From Orychophragmus violaceus (Eukaryota; Streptophyta; Magnoliopsida; Brassicales; Brassicaceae), in assembly GCA_030180135.1 (NCBI GenBank), contig CM058238.1:45783765-45847764 (forward strand): 64,000 nucleotides of DNA, in the 5' to 3' direction. The number at the start of each line of letters is the position of its first letter. Position 1 is the stretch's first letter. The notes beneath the pieces are model-generated. The model had not been told where the DNA came from and ran no database searches. It saw nothing but the letters and a program-made list of their open reading frames with translations. A program made the translations under genes and the position numbers. Positions 1-14,000 of this stretch are shown here, in pieces.

Positions 1-3000
1 TTTAAACTAAACTTCTTGAAAGAAATGTGTCATGGATTAGAGAATTTAGGTGATGTAGGACAACCATAAATAAGTTTTTGTATGCTCCTAAAGGTAGAAT
101 GAGAAGCATGTTGTTTTTGTTCGTTTGTAACACCACTAAGTAACCCCTCTAAAAGACTAGAAAGAAAATCTGGTCTTCTAAAAGGTCCTATGAGACCCTA
201 AATAAAACTTTTTAACCAAAACCTCTTGAAACATATATGTCATGGATTGGTGAATTTCGGTGAGGTAAGACAACAATAAGTAAGTTTTTGTATGCTCCTA
301 AAGGTAGAATGTGGAGCATTTTATACAAGTTTATGTTCGTTTGTAACACCCCTAAGTAACCCTTCTAAGTGACTAGAAAGAAACTTTGATCTTCAAAAAG
401 ATCCTATGAGAATCCTAAATAAAACTTTTTAACAAAAACATCTTGAAACATATATGTTATGGATTGGAGAATTTAGGTGAGGTAGGACAACTATAAGCAA
501 GTTTTTGTATGCTCCTAAAGGTAGAATGAGAAGCATTTTATACAAGTTTATGTTCGTTTGTAACACACCTAAGTAACCCTTCTAAATGACTAGAAAGACA
601 CTTTGATCTTCTAAAATGTCCTATGAGAATCCTTAACAAAACTTTTTAAACTAAATTTCTTGAAACTTATGTGTCATTGATTGGAGAATTTAGGTGATGT
701 AAGACAACTATAAATAAGTTTTTGTATGCTCCTAAATGTAGAATGAGAAGCATGTTGTAATGTTTTTCTTCGTCTGTAACACCACTAAGTAACCCCTCTA
801 AAAGACTAGAAAGAAATTTTGATCTTCTAAAAGGTCCTATGAGATCCTAAATAAAACTTTTTAACCATAACTTCTTGAAACATATATGTCATGGATTGGT
901 GAATTTCGGTGAGGTAAGACAACAATAAGTAAGTTTTTGTATGCTCCTAAAGGTAGAATGAGGAGCATTTTACACACGTTTATGTTCGTTTGTAACACCC
1001 CTAAGTAACCCTTCTAAGTTACTAGAAAGAAACTGTGATCTTCAAAAAGATCCTATGAGAATCCTAAATAAAACTTTTTAACAAAAACATCTTGAAACAT
1101 ATATGTTATGGATTGGAGAATTTAGGTGAGGTAGGACAACTATAAGTAAGTTTTTGTATGGTCCTAAAGGTAGAATGAGAAGCATTTTATACAAGTTTAT
1201 GTTCGTTTGTAACACCCCTAAGTAACCCTTCTAAGAGACTAGAAAGAAACTTTGATCTTCAAAAAGTTCCTATGAGAATCCTAAATAAAACATTTTAACC
1301 AAAATATCTTGAAACATATATGTCATGGATTGGAGAATTTAGGTGAGGTAGGACAACTATAAGTAAGTTTTTGTATGCTCCTAAAGGTAGAATGAGAAGC
1401 ATTTTATACAAGTTTATGTTCGTTTGTAACACCCCTAAGTAACCCTTCTAAGTGACTAGAAAGAAATTTTGATCTTCTAAAAGGTCCTATGAGATCCTAA
1501 ATAAAACTTTTTAACCAAAACCTCTTGAAATATATATGTCATGGATTGGTGAATTTTGGTGAGGTAAGACAACAATAAGTAAGTTTTTGTATGCTCCTAA
1601 TGGTAGAATGGGGAGCATTTTATACAAGTTTATGTTCGTTTGTAACACCCCAAAGTAACCCTTCTAAGTGACTAGAAAAAAACTTTGATCTTCAAAAATA
1701 TCCTATGAGAATCCTAAATAAAACATTTTAACCAAAATATCTTGAAACATATATGTCATGGATTGGAGAATTTAGGTGAGGTAGAACAACTATAAGTAAG
1801 TTTTTGTATGCTCCTAAAGGTAGAATGAGAAGCATTTTATACAAGTTTATGTTCGTTTGTAAAACACCTAAGTAACCCTTCTAAATGACTAGAAAGACAC
1901 TTTGATCTTCTAAAATGTCCTATGAGAATCCTAAACAAAACTTTTTAAACTAAACTTCTTGAAACAAATGTGTCATGGATTGGAGAATTTAGGTGATGTA
2001 AGACAACTATAAATAAGTTTTTGTATGCTCCTAAAGGTAGAATGAGAAGCATTTTATACAAGTTTATGTTCGTTTGTAACACACCTAAGTAACCCTTCTA
2101 AATGACTAGAAAGACACTTTGATCTTCTAAAATGTTCTATGAGAATCCTAAACTAAACTTTTTAAACTAAACTTCTTGAAAGAAATGTGTCATGGATTGG
2201 AGAATTTAGGTGATGTAGGACAACTATAAATAAGTTTTTGTATGCTCCTAAAGGTAGAATGAGAAGCATGTTGTTTTTGTTCGTTTGTAACACCACTAAG
2301 TAACCCCTCTAAAAGACTAGAAAGAAATTTTGGTCTTCTAAAAGGTCCTATGAGACCCTAAATAAAACTTTTTAACCAAAACCTCTTGAAACATATATGT
2401 CATGGATTGGTGAATTTCGGTGAGGTAAGACAACAATAAGTAAGTTTTTGTATGCTCCTAAAGGTAGAATGGAGAGCATTTTATACAAGTTTATGTTCGT
2501 TTGCAACACCCCTAAGTAACCCTTCTAAATGACTAGAAAGACACTTTGATCTTCTAAAATGTCCTATGAGAATCCTAAACTAAAATTTTTAAACTAAACT
2601 TCTTGAAACAAATGTGTCATGGATTGGAGAATTTAGGTGATGTAGGACAACTATAAATAAGTTTTGTATGCTCCTAAAGATAGAATGAGAAGCATGTTGT
2701 TTTTGTTCGTTTGTAACACCACTAAGTAACCCCTCTAAAAGACTAGAAAGAAACTTTGATCTTCAAAAAGATCCTATGAGAATCCTAAATAAAACTGTTT
2801 AACAAAAACATCTTGAAACTTATATGTTATGGATTGGAGAATTTAGGTGAGGTAGGACAACTATAAGCAAGTTTTTGTATGCTCCTAAAGGTAGAATGAG
2901 AAGCATTTTATACAAGTTTATGTTCGTTTGTAACACACCTAAGTAACCCTTCTAAATGACTAGAAAGACACTTTGATCTTCTAAAATGTCTTATGAGAAT

Positions 3001-6000
3001 CCTTAACAAAACTTTTTAAACTAAATTTCTTGAAACTTATGTGTCATTGATTGGAGAATTTAGGTGATGTAAGACAACTATAAATAAGTTTTTGTATGCT
3101 CCTAAATGTAGAATGAGAAGCATGTTGTAATGTTTTTCTTCGTCTGTAACACCACTAAGTAACCCCTCTAAAAGACTAGAAAGAAATTTTGATCTTCTAA
3201 AAGGTCCTATGAGATCCTAAATAAAACTTTTTAACCATAACTTCTTGAAACATATATGTCATGGATTGGTGAATTTCGGTGAGGTAAGACAACAATAAGT
3301 AAGTTTTTGTATGCTCCTAAATGTAGAATGGGGAGCATTTTATACAGGTTTATGTTCTTTTGTAACACCCCTAAGTAACCCTTCTAAGTTACTAGAAAGA
3401 AACTGTGATCTTCAAAAAGATCCTATGAGAATCCTAAATAAAACTTTTTAACAAAAACATCTTGAAACATATATGTTATGGACTGGAGAATTTAGGTGAG
3501 GTAGGACAACTATAAGTAAGTTTTTGTATGGTCCTAAAGGTAGAATGAGAAGCATTTTATACAAGTTTATGTTCGTTTGTAACACCCCTAAGTAACCCTT
3601 CTAAGAGACTAGAAAGAAACTTTGATCTTCAAAAAGTTCCTATGAGAATCCTAAATAAAACATTTTAACCATAATATCTTGAAACATATATGTCATGGAT
3701 TGGAGAATTTAGGTGAGGTAGGACAACTATAAGTAAGTTTTTGTATGCTCCTAAAGGTAGAATGAGAAGCATTTTATACAAGTTTATGTTCGTTTGTAAC
3801 ACACATAAGTAACCCTTCTAAATGACTAGAAAGACACTTTGATCTTCTAAAATGTCCTATGAGAATCCTAAACAAAACTTTATAAACTAAACTTCTTGAA
3901 ACAAATGTGTCATGGATTGGAGAATTTAGGTGATGTAAGACAACTATAAATAAGTTTTTGTATGCTCCTAAAGGTAGAATGAGAAGCATTTTATACAAGT
4001 TTATGTTCGTTTGTAACACACCTAAGTAACCCTTCTAAATTACTAGAAAGACACTTTGATCTTCTAAAATGTTCTATGAGAATCCTAAATTAAACTTTTT
4101 AAACTAAACTTCTTGAAAGAAATGTGTCATGGATTAGAGAATTTAGGTGATGTAGGACAACCATAAATAAGTTTTTGTATGCTCCTAAAGGTAGAATGAG
4201 AAGCATGTTGTTTTTGTTCGTTTGTAACACCACTAAGTAACCCCTCTAAAAGACTAGAAAGAAAATTTGGTCTTCTAAAAGGTCCTATGAGACCCTAAAT
4301 AAAACTTTTTAACCAAAACCTCTTGAAACATATATGTCATGGATTGGTGAATTTCGGTGAGGTAAGACAACAATAAGTAAGTTTTTGTATGCTCCTAAAG
4401 GTAGAATGTGGAGCATTTTATACAAGTTTATGTTCGTTTGTAACACCCCTAAGTAACCCTTCTAAGTGACTAGAAAGAAACTTTGATCTTCAAAAAGATC
4501 CTATGAGAATCCTAAATAAAACTTTTTAACAAAAACATCTTGAAACATATATGTTATGGATTGGAGAATTTAGGTGAGGTAGGACAACTATAAGCAAGTT
4601 TTTGTATGCTCCTAAAGGTAGAATGAGAAGCATTTTATACAAGTTTATGTTCGTTTGTAACACACCTAAGTAACCCTTCTAAATGACTAGAAAGACACTT
4701 TGATCTTCTAAAATGTCCTATGAGAATCCTTAACAAAACTTTTTAAACTAAATTTCTTGAAACTTATGTGTCATTGATTGGAGAATTTAGGTGATGTAAG
4801 ACAACTATAAATAAGTTTTTGTATGCTCCTAAATGTAGAATGAGAAGCATGTTGTAATGTTTTTCTTCGTCTGTAACACCACTAAGTAACCCCTCTAAAA
4901 GACTAGAAAGAAATTTTGATCTTCTAAAAGGTCCTATGAGATCCTAAATAAAACTTTTTAACCATAACTTCTTGAAACATAAATGTCATGGATTGGTGAA
5001 TTTCGGTGAGGTAAGACAACAATAAGTAAGTTTTTTTATGCTCCTAAAGGTAGAATGAGGAGCATTTTACACAGGTTTATGTTCGTTTGTAACACCCCTA
5101 AGTAACCCTTCTAAGTTACTAGAAAGAAACTGTGATCTTCAAAAAGATCCTATGAGAATCCTAAATAAAACTTTTTAACAAAAACATCTTGAAACATATA
5201 TGTTATGGATTGGAGAATTTAGGTGAGGTAGGACAACTATAAGTAAGTTTTTGTATGGTCCTAAAGGTAGAATGAGAAGCATTTTATACAAGTTTATGTT
5301 CGTTTGTAACACCCCTAAGTAACCCTTCTAAGAGACTAGAAAGAAACTTTGATCTTCAAAAAGTTCCTATGAGAATCCTAAATAAAACATTTTAACCAAA
5401 ATATCTTGAAACATATATGTCATGGATTGGAGAATTTAGGTGAGGTAGGACAACTATAAGTAAGTTTTTGTATGCTCCTAAAGGTAGAATGAGAAGCATT
5501 TTATACAAGTTTATGTTCGTTTGTAACACCCCTAAGTAACCCTTCTAAGTGACTAGAAAGAAATTTTGATCTTCTAAAAGGTCCTATGAGATCCTAAATA
5601 AAAATTTTTAACCAAAACCTCTTGAAATATATATGTCATGGATTGGTGAATTTTGGTGAGGTAAGACAACAATAAGTAAGTTTTTGTATGCTCCTAATGG
5701 TAGAATGGGGAGCATTTTATACAAGTTTATGTTCGTTTGTAACACCCCAAAGTAACCCTTCTAAGTGACTAGAAAAAAACTTTGATCTTCAAAAATATCC
5801 TATGAGAATCCTAAATAAAACATTTTAACCAAAATATCTTGAAACATATATGTCATGGATTGGAGAATTTAGGTGAGGTAGAACAACTATAAGTAAGTTT
5901 TTGTATGCTCCTAAAGGTAGAATGAGAAGCATTTTATACAAGTTTATGTTCGTTTGTAAAACACCTAAGTAACCCTTCTAAATGACTAGAAAGACACTTT

Positions 6001-7887
6001 GATCTTCTAAAATGTCCTATGAGAATCCTAAACAAAACTTTTTAAACTAAACTTCTTGAAACAAATGTGTCATGGATTGGAGAATTTAGGTGATGTAAGA
6101 CAACTATAAATAAGTTTTTGTATGCTCCTAAAGGTAGAATGAGAAGCATTTTATACAAGTTTATGTTCGTTTGTAACACACCTAAGTAACCCTTCTAAAT
6201 GACTAGAAAGACACTTTGATCTTCTAAAATGTTCTATGAGAATCCTAAACTAAACTTTTTAAACTAAACTTCTTGAAAGAAATGTGTCATGGATTGGAGA
6301 ATTTAGGTGATGTAGGACAACTATAAATAAGTTTTTGTATGCTCCTAAAGGTAGAATGAGAAGCATGTTGTTTTTGTTCGTTTGTAACACCACTAAGTAA
6401 CCCCTCTAAAAGACTAGAAAGAAATTTTGGTCTTCTAAAAGGTCCTATGAGACCCTAAATAAAACTTTTTAACCAAAACCTCTTGAAACATATATGTCAT
6501 GGATTGGTGAATTTCGGTGAGGTAAGACAACAATAAGTAAGTTTTTGTATGCTCCTAAAGGTAGAATGGAGAGCATTTTATACAAGTTTATGTTCGTTTG
6601 CAACACCCCTAAGTAACCCTTCTAAATGACTAGAAAGACACTTTGATCTTCTAAAATGTCCTATGAGAATCCTAAACTAAAATTTTTAAACTAAACTTCT
6701 TGAAACAAATGTGTCATGGATTGGAGAATTTAGGTGATGTAGGACAACTATAAATAAGTTTTGTATGCTCCTAAAGGTAGAATGAGAAGCATGTTGTTTT
6801 TGTTCGTTTGTAACACCACTAAGTAACCCCTCTAAAAGACTAGAAAGAAACTTTGATCTTCAAAAAGATCCTATGAGAATCCTAAATAAAACTGTTTAAC
6901 AAAAACATCTTGAAACTTATATGTTATGGATTGGAGAATTTAGGTGAGGTAGGACAACTATAAGCAAGTTTTTGTATGCTCCTAAAGGTAGAATGAGAAG
7001 CATTTTATACAAGTTTATGTTCGTTTGTAACACACCTAAGTAACCCTTCTAAATGACTAGAAAGACACTTTGATCTTCTAAAATGTCTTATGAGAATCCT
7101 TAACAAAACTTTTTAAACTAAATTTCTTGAAACTTATGTGTCATTGATTGGAGAATTTAGGTGATGTAAGACAACTATAAATAAGTTTTTGTATGCTCCT
7201 AAATGTAGAATGAGAAGCATGTTGTAATGTTTTTCTTCGTCTGTAACACCACTAAGTAACCCCTCTAAAAGACTAGAAAGAAATTTTGATCTTCTAAAAG
7301 GTCCTATGAGATCCTAAATAAAACTTTTTAACCATAACTTCTTGAAACTTATATGTCATGGATTGGTGAATTTCGGTGAGGTAATACAACAATAAGTAAG
7401 TTTTTGTATGCTCCTAAATGTAGAATGGGGAGCATTTTATACAGGTTTATGTTCTTTTGTAACACCCCTAAGTAACCCTTCTAAGTTACTAGAAAGAAAC
7501 TGTGATCTTCAAAAAGATCCTATGAGAATCCTAAATAAAACTTTTTAACAAAAACATCTTGAAACATATATGTTATGGACTGGAGAATTTAGGTGAGGTA
7601 GGACAACTATAAGTAAGTTTTTGTATGGTCCTAAAGGTAGAATGAGAAGCATTTTATACAAGTTTATGTTCGTTTGTAACACCCCTAAGTAACCCTTCTA
7701 AGAGACTAGAAAGAAACTTTGATCTTCAAAAAGTTCCTATGAGAATCCTAAATAAAACATTTTAACCAAAATATCTTGAAACATATATGTCATGGATTGG
7801 AGAATTTAGGTGAGGTAGGACAACTATAAATAAGTTTTTGTATGCTCCTAAAGGTAGAATGAGAAGCATTTTATACAAGTTTATGTT
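1..7887 (+). repeat. Higher-order repeat, 4097-bp offset
   Basis: Positions 1 to about 3790 reappear at 4098 to about 7887. Both copies share monomer order and rare variants: GGATTAGAG and CAACCATAAA in the first monomer, AAATGTAGAATGGGG, and TATGGTCC. They differ at scattered bases (for example AAAATCTGG against AAAATTTGG). The unit is 19 monomers. Inside it the first monomer type recurs after 2160 bp (74 and 2234; 4171 and 6331). Homology stops near 7887, where the second copy switches to the monomers of the 2370-bp repeat. Confidence 0.85.
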
Positions 7888-10240
7888 CGTTTGTAACACC
7901 CCTAAGTAACCCTTCTAAGTGACTAGAAAGAAATTTTGATCTTCTAAAAGGTCCTATGAGATCCTAAATAAAAATTTTTAACCAAAACCTCTTGAAATAT
8001 ATATGTCATGGATTGGTGAATTTTGGTGAGGTAAGACAACAATAAGTAAGTTTTTGTATGCTCCTAATGGTAGAATGGGGAGCATTTTATACAAGTTTAT
8101 GTTCGTTTGTAACACCCCAAAGTAACCCTTCTAAGTGACTAGAAAAAAACTTTGATCTTCAAAAATATCCTATGAGAATCCTAAATAAAACATTTTAACC
8201 AAAATATCTTGAAACATATATGTCATGGATTGGAGAATTTAGGTGAGGTAGAACAACTATAAGTAAGTTTTTGTATGCTCCTAAAGGTAGAATGAGAAGC
8301 ATTTTATACAAGTTTATGTTCGTTTGTAAAACACCTAAGTAACCCTTCTAAATGACTAGAAAGACACTTTGATCTTCTAAAATGTCCTATGAGAATCCTA
8401 AACAAAACTTTTTAAACTAAACTTCTTGAAACAAATGTGTCATGGATTGGAGAATTTAGGTGATGTAAGACAACTATAAATAAGTTTTTGTATGCTCCTA
8501 AAGGTAGAATGAGAAGCATTTTATACAAGTTTATGTTCGTTTGTAACACACCTAAGTAACCCTTCTAAATGACTAGAAAGACACTTTGATCTTCTAAAAT
8601 GTTCTATGAGAATCCGAAACTAAACTTTTTAAACTAAACTTCTTGAAAGAAATGTGTCATGGATTGGAGAATTTAGGTGATGTAGGACAACTATAAATAA
8701 GTTTTTGTATGCTCCTAAAGGTAGAATGAGAAGCATGTTGTTTTTGTTCGTTTGTAACACCACTAAGTAACCCCTCTAAAAGACTAGAAAGAAATTTTGG
8801 TCTTCTAAAAGGTCCTATGAGACCCTAAATAAAACTTTTTAACCAAAACCTCTTGAAACATATATGTCATGGATTGGTGAATTTCGGTGAGGTAAGACAA
8901 CAATAAGTAAGTTTTTGTATGCTCCTAAAGGTAGAATGGAGAGCATTTTATACAAGTTTATGTTCGTTTGCAACACCCCTAAGTAACCCTTCTAAATGAC
9001 TAGAAAGACACTTTGATCTTCTAAAATGTCCTATGAGAATCCTAAACTAAAATTTTTAAACTAAACTTCTTGAAACAAATGTGTCATGGATTGGAGAATT
9101 TAGGTGATGTAGGACAACTATAAATAAGTTTTGTATGCTCCTAAAGGTAGAATGAGAAGCATGTTGTTTTTGTTCGTTTGTAACACCACTAAGTAACCCC
9201 TCTAAAAGACTAGAAAGAAACTTTGATCTTCAAAAAGATCCTATGAGAATCCTAAATAAAACTGTTTAACAAAAACATCTTGAAACTTATATGTTATGGA
9301 TTGGAGAATTTAGGTGAGGTAGGACAACTATAAGCAAGTTTTTGTATGCTCCTAAAGGTAGAATGAGAAGCATTTTATACAAGTTTATGTTCGTTTGTAA
9401 CACACCTAAGTAACCCTTCTAAATGACTAGAAAGACACTTTGATCTTCTAAAATGTCTTATGAGAATCCTTAACAAAACTTTTTAAACTAAATTTCTTGA
9501 AACTTATGTGTCATTGATTGGAGAATTTAGGTGATGTAAGACAACTATAAATAAGTTTTTGTATGCTCCTAAATGTAGAATGAGAAGCATGTTGTAATGT
9601 TTTTCTTCGTCTGTAACACCACTAAGTAACCCCTCTAAAAGACTAGAAAGAAATTTTGATCTTCTAAAAGGTCCTATGAGATCCTAAATAAAACTTTTTA
9701 ACCATAACTTCTTGAAACTTATATGTCATGGATTGGTGAATTTCGGTGAGGTAATACAACAATAAGTAAGTTTTTGTATGCTCCTAAATGTAGAATGGGG
9801 AGCATTTTATACAGGTTTATGTTCTTTTGTAACACCCCTAAGTAACCCTTCTAAGTTACTAGAAAGAAACTGTGATCTTCAAAAAGATCCTATGAGAATC
9901 CTAAATAAAACTTTTTAACAAAAACATCTTGAAACATATATGTTATGGACTGGAGAATTTAGGTGAGGTAGGACAACTATAAGTAAGTTTTTGTATGGTC
10001 CTAAAGGTAGAATGAGAAGCATTTTATACAAGTTTATGTTCGTTTGTAACACCCCTAAGTAACCCTTCTAAGAGACTAGAAAGAAACTTTGATCTTCAAA
10101 AAGTTCCTATGAGAATCCTAAATAAAACATTTTAACCAAAATATCTTGAAACATATATGTCATGGATTGGAGAATTTAGGTGAGGTAGGACAACTATAAA
10201 TAAGTTTTTGTATGCTCCTAAAGGTAGAATGAGAAGCATT
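5500..10240 (+). repeat. Higher-order repeat, two tandem 2370-bp units
   Basis: About 5500-7870 is repeated as about 7870-10240 at a constant 2370-bp offset (11 monomers). Shared variants include AAAAATTTTTA at 5601 and 7971, and the rare GTAATACAAC near 7382 and 9752. The second copy has AATCCGAAAC at 8611 where the first has AATCCTAAAC at 6241. The relation ends near 10264, just before element A. This is a local tandem duplication overlapping the 4097-bp repeat. Confidence 0.85.
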
Positions 10241-10377
10241 TTATACAAGTTTATGTTCGTTTGTAACACACATAAGTAACCCTTCTAAATGACTAGAAAG
10301 ACACTTTGATCTTCTAAAATGTCCTATGAGAATCCTAAACAAAACTTTTTAAACTAAACTTCTTGAAACAAATGTGT

Positions 10378-10805
10378 TATTGATCATGATTAGACAAATG
10401 TGTTAAGCTTGTGTATTATCACAAAATGCACAAGTCTTGCACATTTGATAATGTGCAAAGTTGGGGATATTTGAAGAAGACCAAAGGCGCCAAAACATTC
10501 AAATGTGCAAGACTCGGTTTAAACAAGAAGGAAGGAGCCGCTAGGGTTTAAGGGAGAGAGAGCCGTTGTTGTTGTGGTCCACACTCTCTCTCTCTCCTCT
10601 GCCACACTTCAGACCTTCTTGTCACTTTGTGCATTTGTCTTTTACTCCTTTAGGTTAAACATTCAGCTTATTGTATCCCATATATATGTCTTGTAAACCG
10701 CAAATGAATGTAAGGGTTTCTGAGTTTATTCTTCCATCTCTCTCTCTTGCGCCTCCACAAGCTCAAGAACCCTAACCCAAACATGTTCAATCTCTAAAAC
10801 TATCA
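10378..10805 (+). repeat. 5' LTR of element A
   Basis: 428 bp, starting TATTGATCATG and ending AACTATCA directly before the PBS. The start is fixed by the TGTGT duplication and by the matching start after the PPT at 15501. A TATA-like CATATATATG lies at 10679-10688. Upstream are TGTGCAAAGTTGGGG at 10452-10466, the motif repeated in the LTRs of C and E, and a perfect 8-bp inverted repeat TTGCACAT/ATGTGCAA with a 6-nt loop. A CT-rich run lies near 10584-10600. Confidence 0.93.
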
Positions 10806-10817
10806 TGGTATCAGAGC
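10806..10817 (+). promoter_or_regulatory. Primer binding site of element A
   Basis: TGGTATCAGAGC, complementary to the 3' end of plant initiator tRNA-Met, directly follows the LTR terminal CA. It primes minus-strand DNA synthesis. The same 12-mer is present in every LTR element with a complete 5' end in this window. Confidence 0.93.
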
Positions 10818-11097
10818 ATTGATCTCTATTCTTCTAATTCTCTATCTCCATTCTTCATTCTCTCTTGGTTACACTAATCTCACGGTTGCAAAACCCTAGA
10901 AATCTCTCACTTCATTCTCTCGGTTCCAAAGCTCTTATACTCCCATTTCTTTCTGATTCCTCACTGTTCACTCCATTAATCTCTGTCCTAAACCTAAGAC
11001 TCGCTCTAAGCTCTCAGCTTCTCTGTCCTAAAACCCTAGCGGTTGGTTATCTCTCACGGCTCTTCTCTCTTCATCAACTCTCTTCAGTTTGTTCACC

Positions 11098-14000
11098 ATG
11101 GAAGACTCTTCTCATCTTAGCTCAAGCTTGAGGCCTACTGTTGTCCCTGTTGTGCTCAAGGGTATCAACTATAGGACATGGCAGAGAACCATCAAGACTG
11201 CCATTTGTGGAAGAGGATTGTGGGATCACATCTTGGAGGATAAAACACCAACTGAAGAAGATGAAGCCAAGAAGAAGGATGAGGAAACTAAGAGGGCAGA
11301 AGCTAAATGGTTTCAAGAAGATCAGCTTGTGCTTGGCTTTCTCCAAAACTCTCTTGACCCATCCATCCTTGAAGCTTATTCTCATTGTGAGACAGCCAAG
11401 TCACTGTGGGACACTCTCAAGAAGATTTATGGAGATGTTTCAAATCTGAGCAGAGTATATGAGGTGAAGAAGGCCATAAATGAGCTGAAACAAGAAGACC
11501 ATGACTTTACCAAGTATCTTGGGAAGTTCTCTTCAGCATGGTCTGAACTTGAGATGCTAAGGCCAAGCACTTTAAACCCCAAGGTTCTCATTGAGAGAAA
11601 GGAGCAAGACAAGATCTTTGGCCTTCTACTCAACTTGAATCCGGTTTACAATGATGCTATCATGAAGATCCTAAGGGAGACTACACTTCCTGATTTTGAA
11701 GAGGTGTGCTCAAGGCTCCAAAAGGAAGAAGGAAACATTGGTTTGTTTGGAGGAAAGGGGGAGTTGGTGACTGCCAACAAAGCCGGCTTCAAAACTGAGG
11801 AGAAGAAGGCGCCATTTTGTGATCATTGCAAGAGGAAAGGCCACTCCAAGGATAAGTGCTGGGTCCTTCATCCCCACCTCAAACCAGACAAGTTCAAGAA
11901 CTCAAGGGCAAATGCAAACATCTCACAAGAAGCTGTGAATGAACCAGCCTCCACTTCAGCTCAAGGAGGGGAGCTTGCACTCTACACAGCCACTGAGTAT
12001 GTCAAGAAGAGTGACCTTGAGGATCTCATCAAGGCTTATGCCTCTAAACTCTCTGGTATCTCTTTATTTTCACATAAATTGCTTAGTAGAACTGATCATA
12101 AGTTGGTAGTAGATTCAGGAGCTTCTCACCATATGATTAGTGATGCTAAGTTGTTGGAGAACATTAAACCTGCCCTAGGAAGAGTAACTATAGCTGATGG
12201 TCAAGGGATTCCTATAATTGGTACAGGAAAGTTGAGATTATTTAACAAGGAAAGTGATGCATTCTATGTTCCTAAGTTTAAATCTAACTTGCTGTCGGTT
12301 AAGAGGATCACTAAAGACTTGAATTGCAATGTTATCTTTGGGCCTAATGATGTTTGTTTTCAGGATATTAAGAATGGAAAGGTTATTGGAAGAGGTGGTA
12401 CACAAGATGAGCTTTACCTCCTTGAAGACACTTCTCCAAGCAACTCGGATTCATTAGCTTTTAAATCCTGTTTTTCTTTCAATCAAAATGTCCTATGGCA
12501 TGCTAGACTAGGACATCCTCATGCTCGTGCTTTGAACTTAATGTTGCCTAATGTTAGCTTTGATCATTCAACTTGTGAAGCTTGTATTCTTGGCAAACAT
12601 TGTAGAACTATCTTTCCTAAATCAACTACTATCTATGAACATTGCTTTGATCTTGTGCACTCTGATGTTTGGACTTCACTTTGTCTTTCTAGAGATAGGA
12701 ACAAGTATTTTGTGACCTTTATAGATGAAAAATCAAAATATACTTGGGTAACATTGCTGCCATCTAAAGATAGGGTGTTTGATGCATTTTTGAATTTCCA
12801 AAACTATGTTACTAATCAGTTTAATGCCAAGATCAAAGTGTTTAGGTCTGATAATGGAGGAGAATATACAAGCCAAAGATTCAAAGCTCACTTGAACAAA
12901 TGTGGGATCCTTCATCAAACAAGCTGTCCTCATACTCCTCAACAAAATGGTGTGGCTGAAAGGAAGAATAGACATCTCATGGAAGTTGCTAGGTCTATGA
13001 TGTTCCACACCAATGTTCCTAAGAGGTTTTGGGGAGATGCAGTCTTGGCAGCATGCTATCTTATCAACAGGATCCCAACTAGAGTTCTTCAAGACATTTC
13101 ACCATATGAGGTATTGAACAAAGCCAAACCATTTATTGAACACTTACGTGTGTTTGGTTGTGTTTGTTTTGTTTATATCTCAGGAGATCAAAGGGATAAG
13201 CTAGATGCTAAGAGCATAAGGTGTATGTTCCTTGGATACTCCACAACTCAGAAGGGCTACAAGTGTTTTGATCCAAGCAACAACAGGACATATGTCTCAA
13301 GGGATGTTAAGTTCATGGAGGGGCAGAGATACTATGAGAAGAAGGATTGGGAAGGTTTGAAGGACCTCTCAAGATCACCTTCAGATTTGGCTACAAGTTT
13401 GAAGTACTTGTTGGATCACTTGGGTAATGATACCCCACGGTCAGAGAAGCATGACACAACTACCCAAGAAGCTCAACAAGAGGATACCGAACCAGCAACA
13501 CACACACATGAACCGGCTGAAGCTCAAGAAGACACTCTACCTCAAGATCAGAACCAAGTGGACTTGGAAATGAATGAGGATGAGATGGTTTATCAAGAGG
13601 CAGTGGGTAATGAGGATGTGGTTGATCAACAGGTTCAGCAACTCAGAAGAAGCACAAGGGAAAAGAAAGATCCATCTGAATGGATGAAGACAAGAGTCTA
13701 CTACAACAACCAAGCAGTAGCTCATCCTAGTCAGTCTACTTGTTCTATTGACTTGCTACCATCTAGTCACAAGGCCTTTCTTGGAAAGATTGAGCTAAAC
13801 CAGGTTCCTAAGACTTATGAAGAGGCTGAGGGTATCAAGGTTTGGATGGATGCAGTAAAGGATGAGAAAGAAGCTATGGAGAGGAACCATACTTGGATTG
13901 TAGAGAAGCTGCCGAAAAAGAAGAAGACTGTTAGCTCTAAATGGGTCTTCACAATCAAGTATAAAAGCAATGGAGACATAGAGAGGTACAAGGCAAGGCT

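Larger units (their letters stand above)
1..10377 (+). repeat. Satellite array block 1, ~217-bp monomer
   Basis: This is a tandem head-to-tail satellite. Taking GTTTTTGTATGCTCC as phase, starts fall at 74, 284, 501, 718, 933, 1150, 1367, 1583, 1800, 2017, 2234, 2444, 2661 and 2871. Spacing is mostly 217 bp, with 210, 215 and 216 bp variants. The 210-bp class replaces the TTATACAAGTTTATG segment with a shorter TGTTGTTTTTG stretch. The block is AT-rich with no credible gene; short open frames come from the repeat. It is interrupted at 10377 by element A, and the final TGTGT (10373-10377) is that element's target duplication. A centromeric role is inferred from monomer size, homogeneity and retroelement content only. 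Not the 178-bp Arabidopsis satellite as I know it. Confidence 0.95.

Noticed and set aside
330..350. CENP-B box resemblance at TTCGTTTGTAACACC
   Set aside because: TTCG and an A at the right spacing are present but the CGGG core is missing; too weak to call.
3774..4019. Open frame of 81 codons on the minus strand, and similar ones at 17696-17899 and 54142-54387
   Set aside because: They lie entirely within satellite monomers and translate repeat sequence; no domain, no codon signal, and they recur only where variants happen to lack stops.
1..10377. CRISPR-like array of regular repeats
   Set aside because: The whole ~217-bp unit is repeated with no unique spacers; it is a satellite in a plant genome.
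11122..11385. Minus-strand and off-frame ORFs across the gag-pol regions of A, B and D
   Set aside because: Shadows of the long copia frames, with low-complexity or antisense translations.
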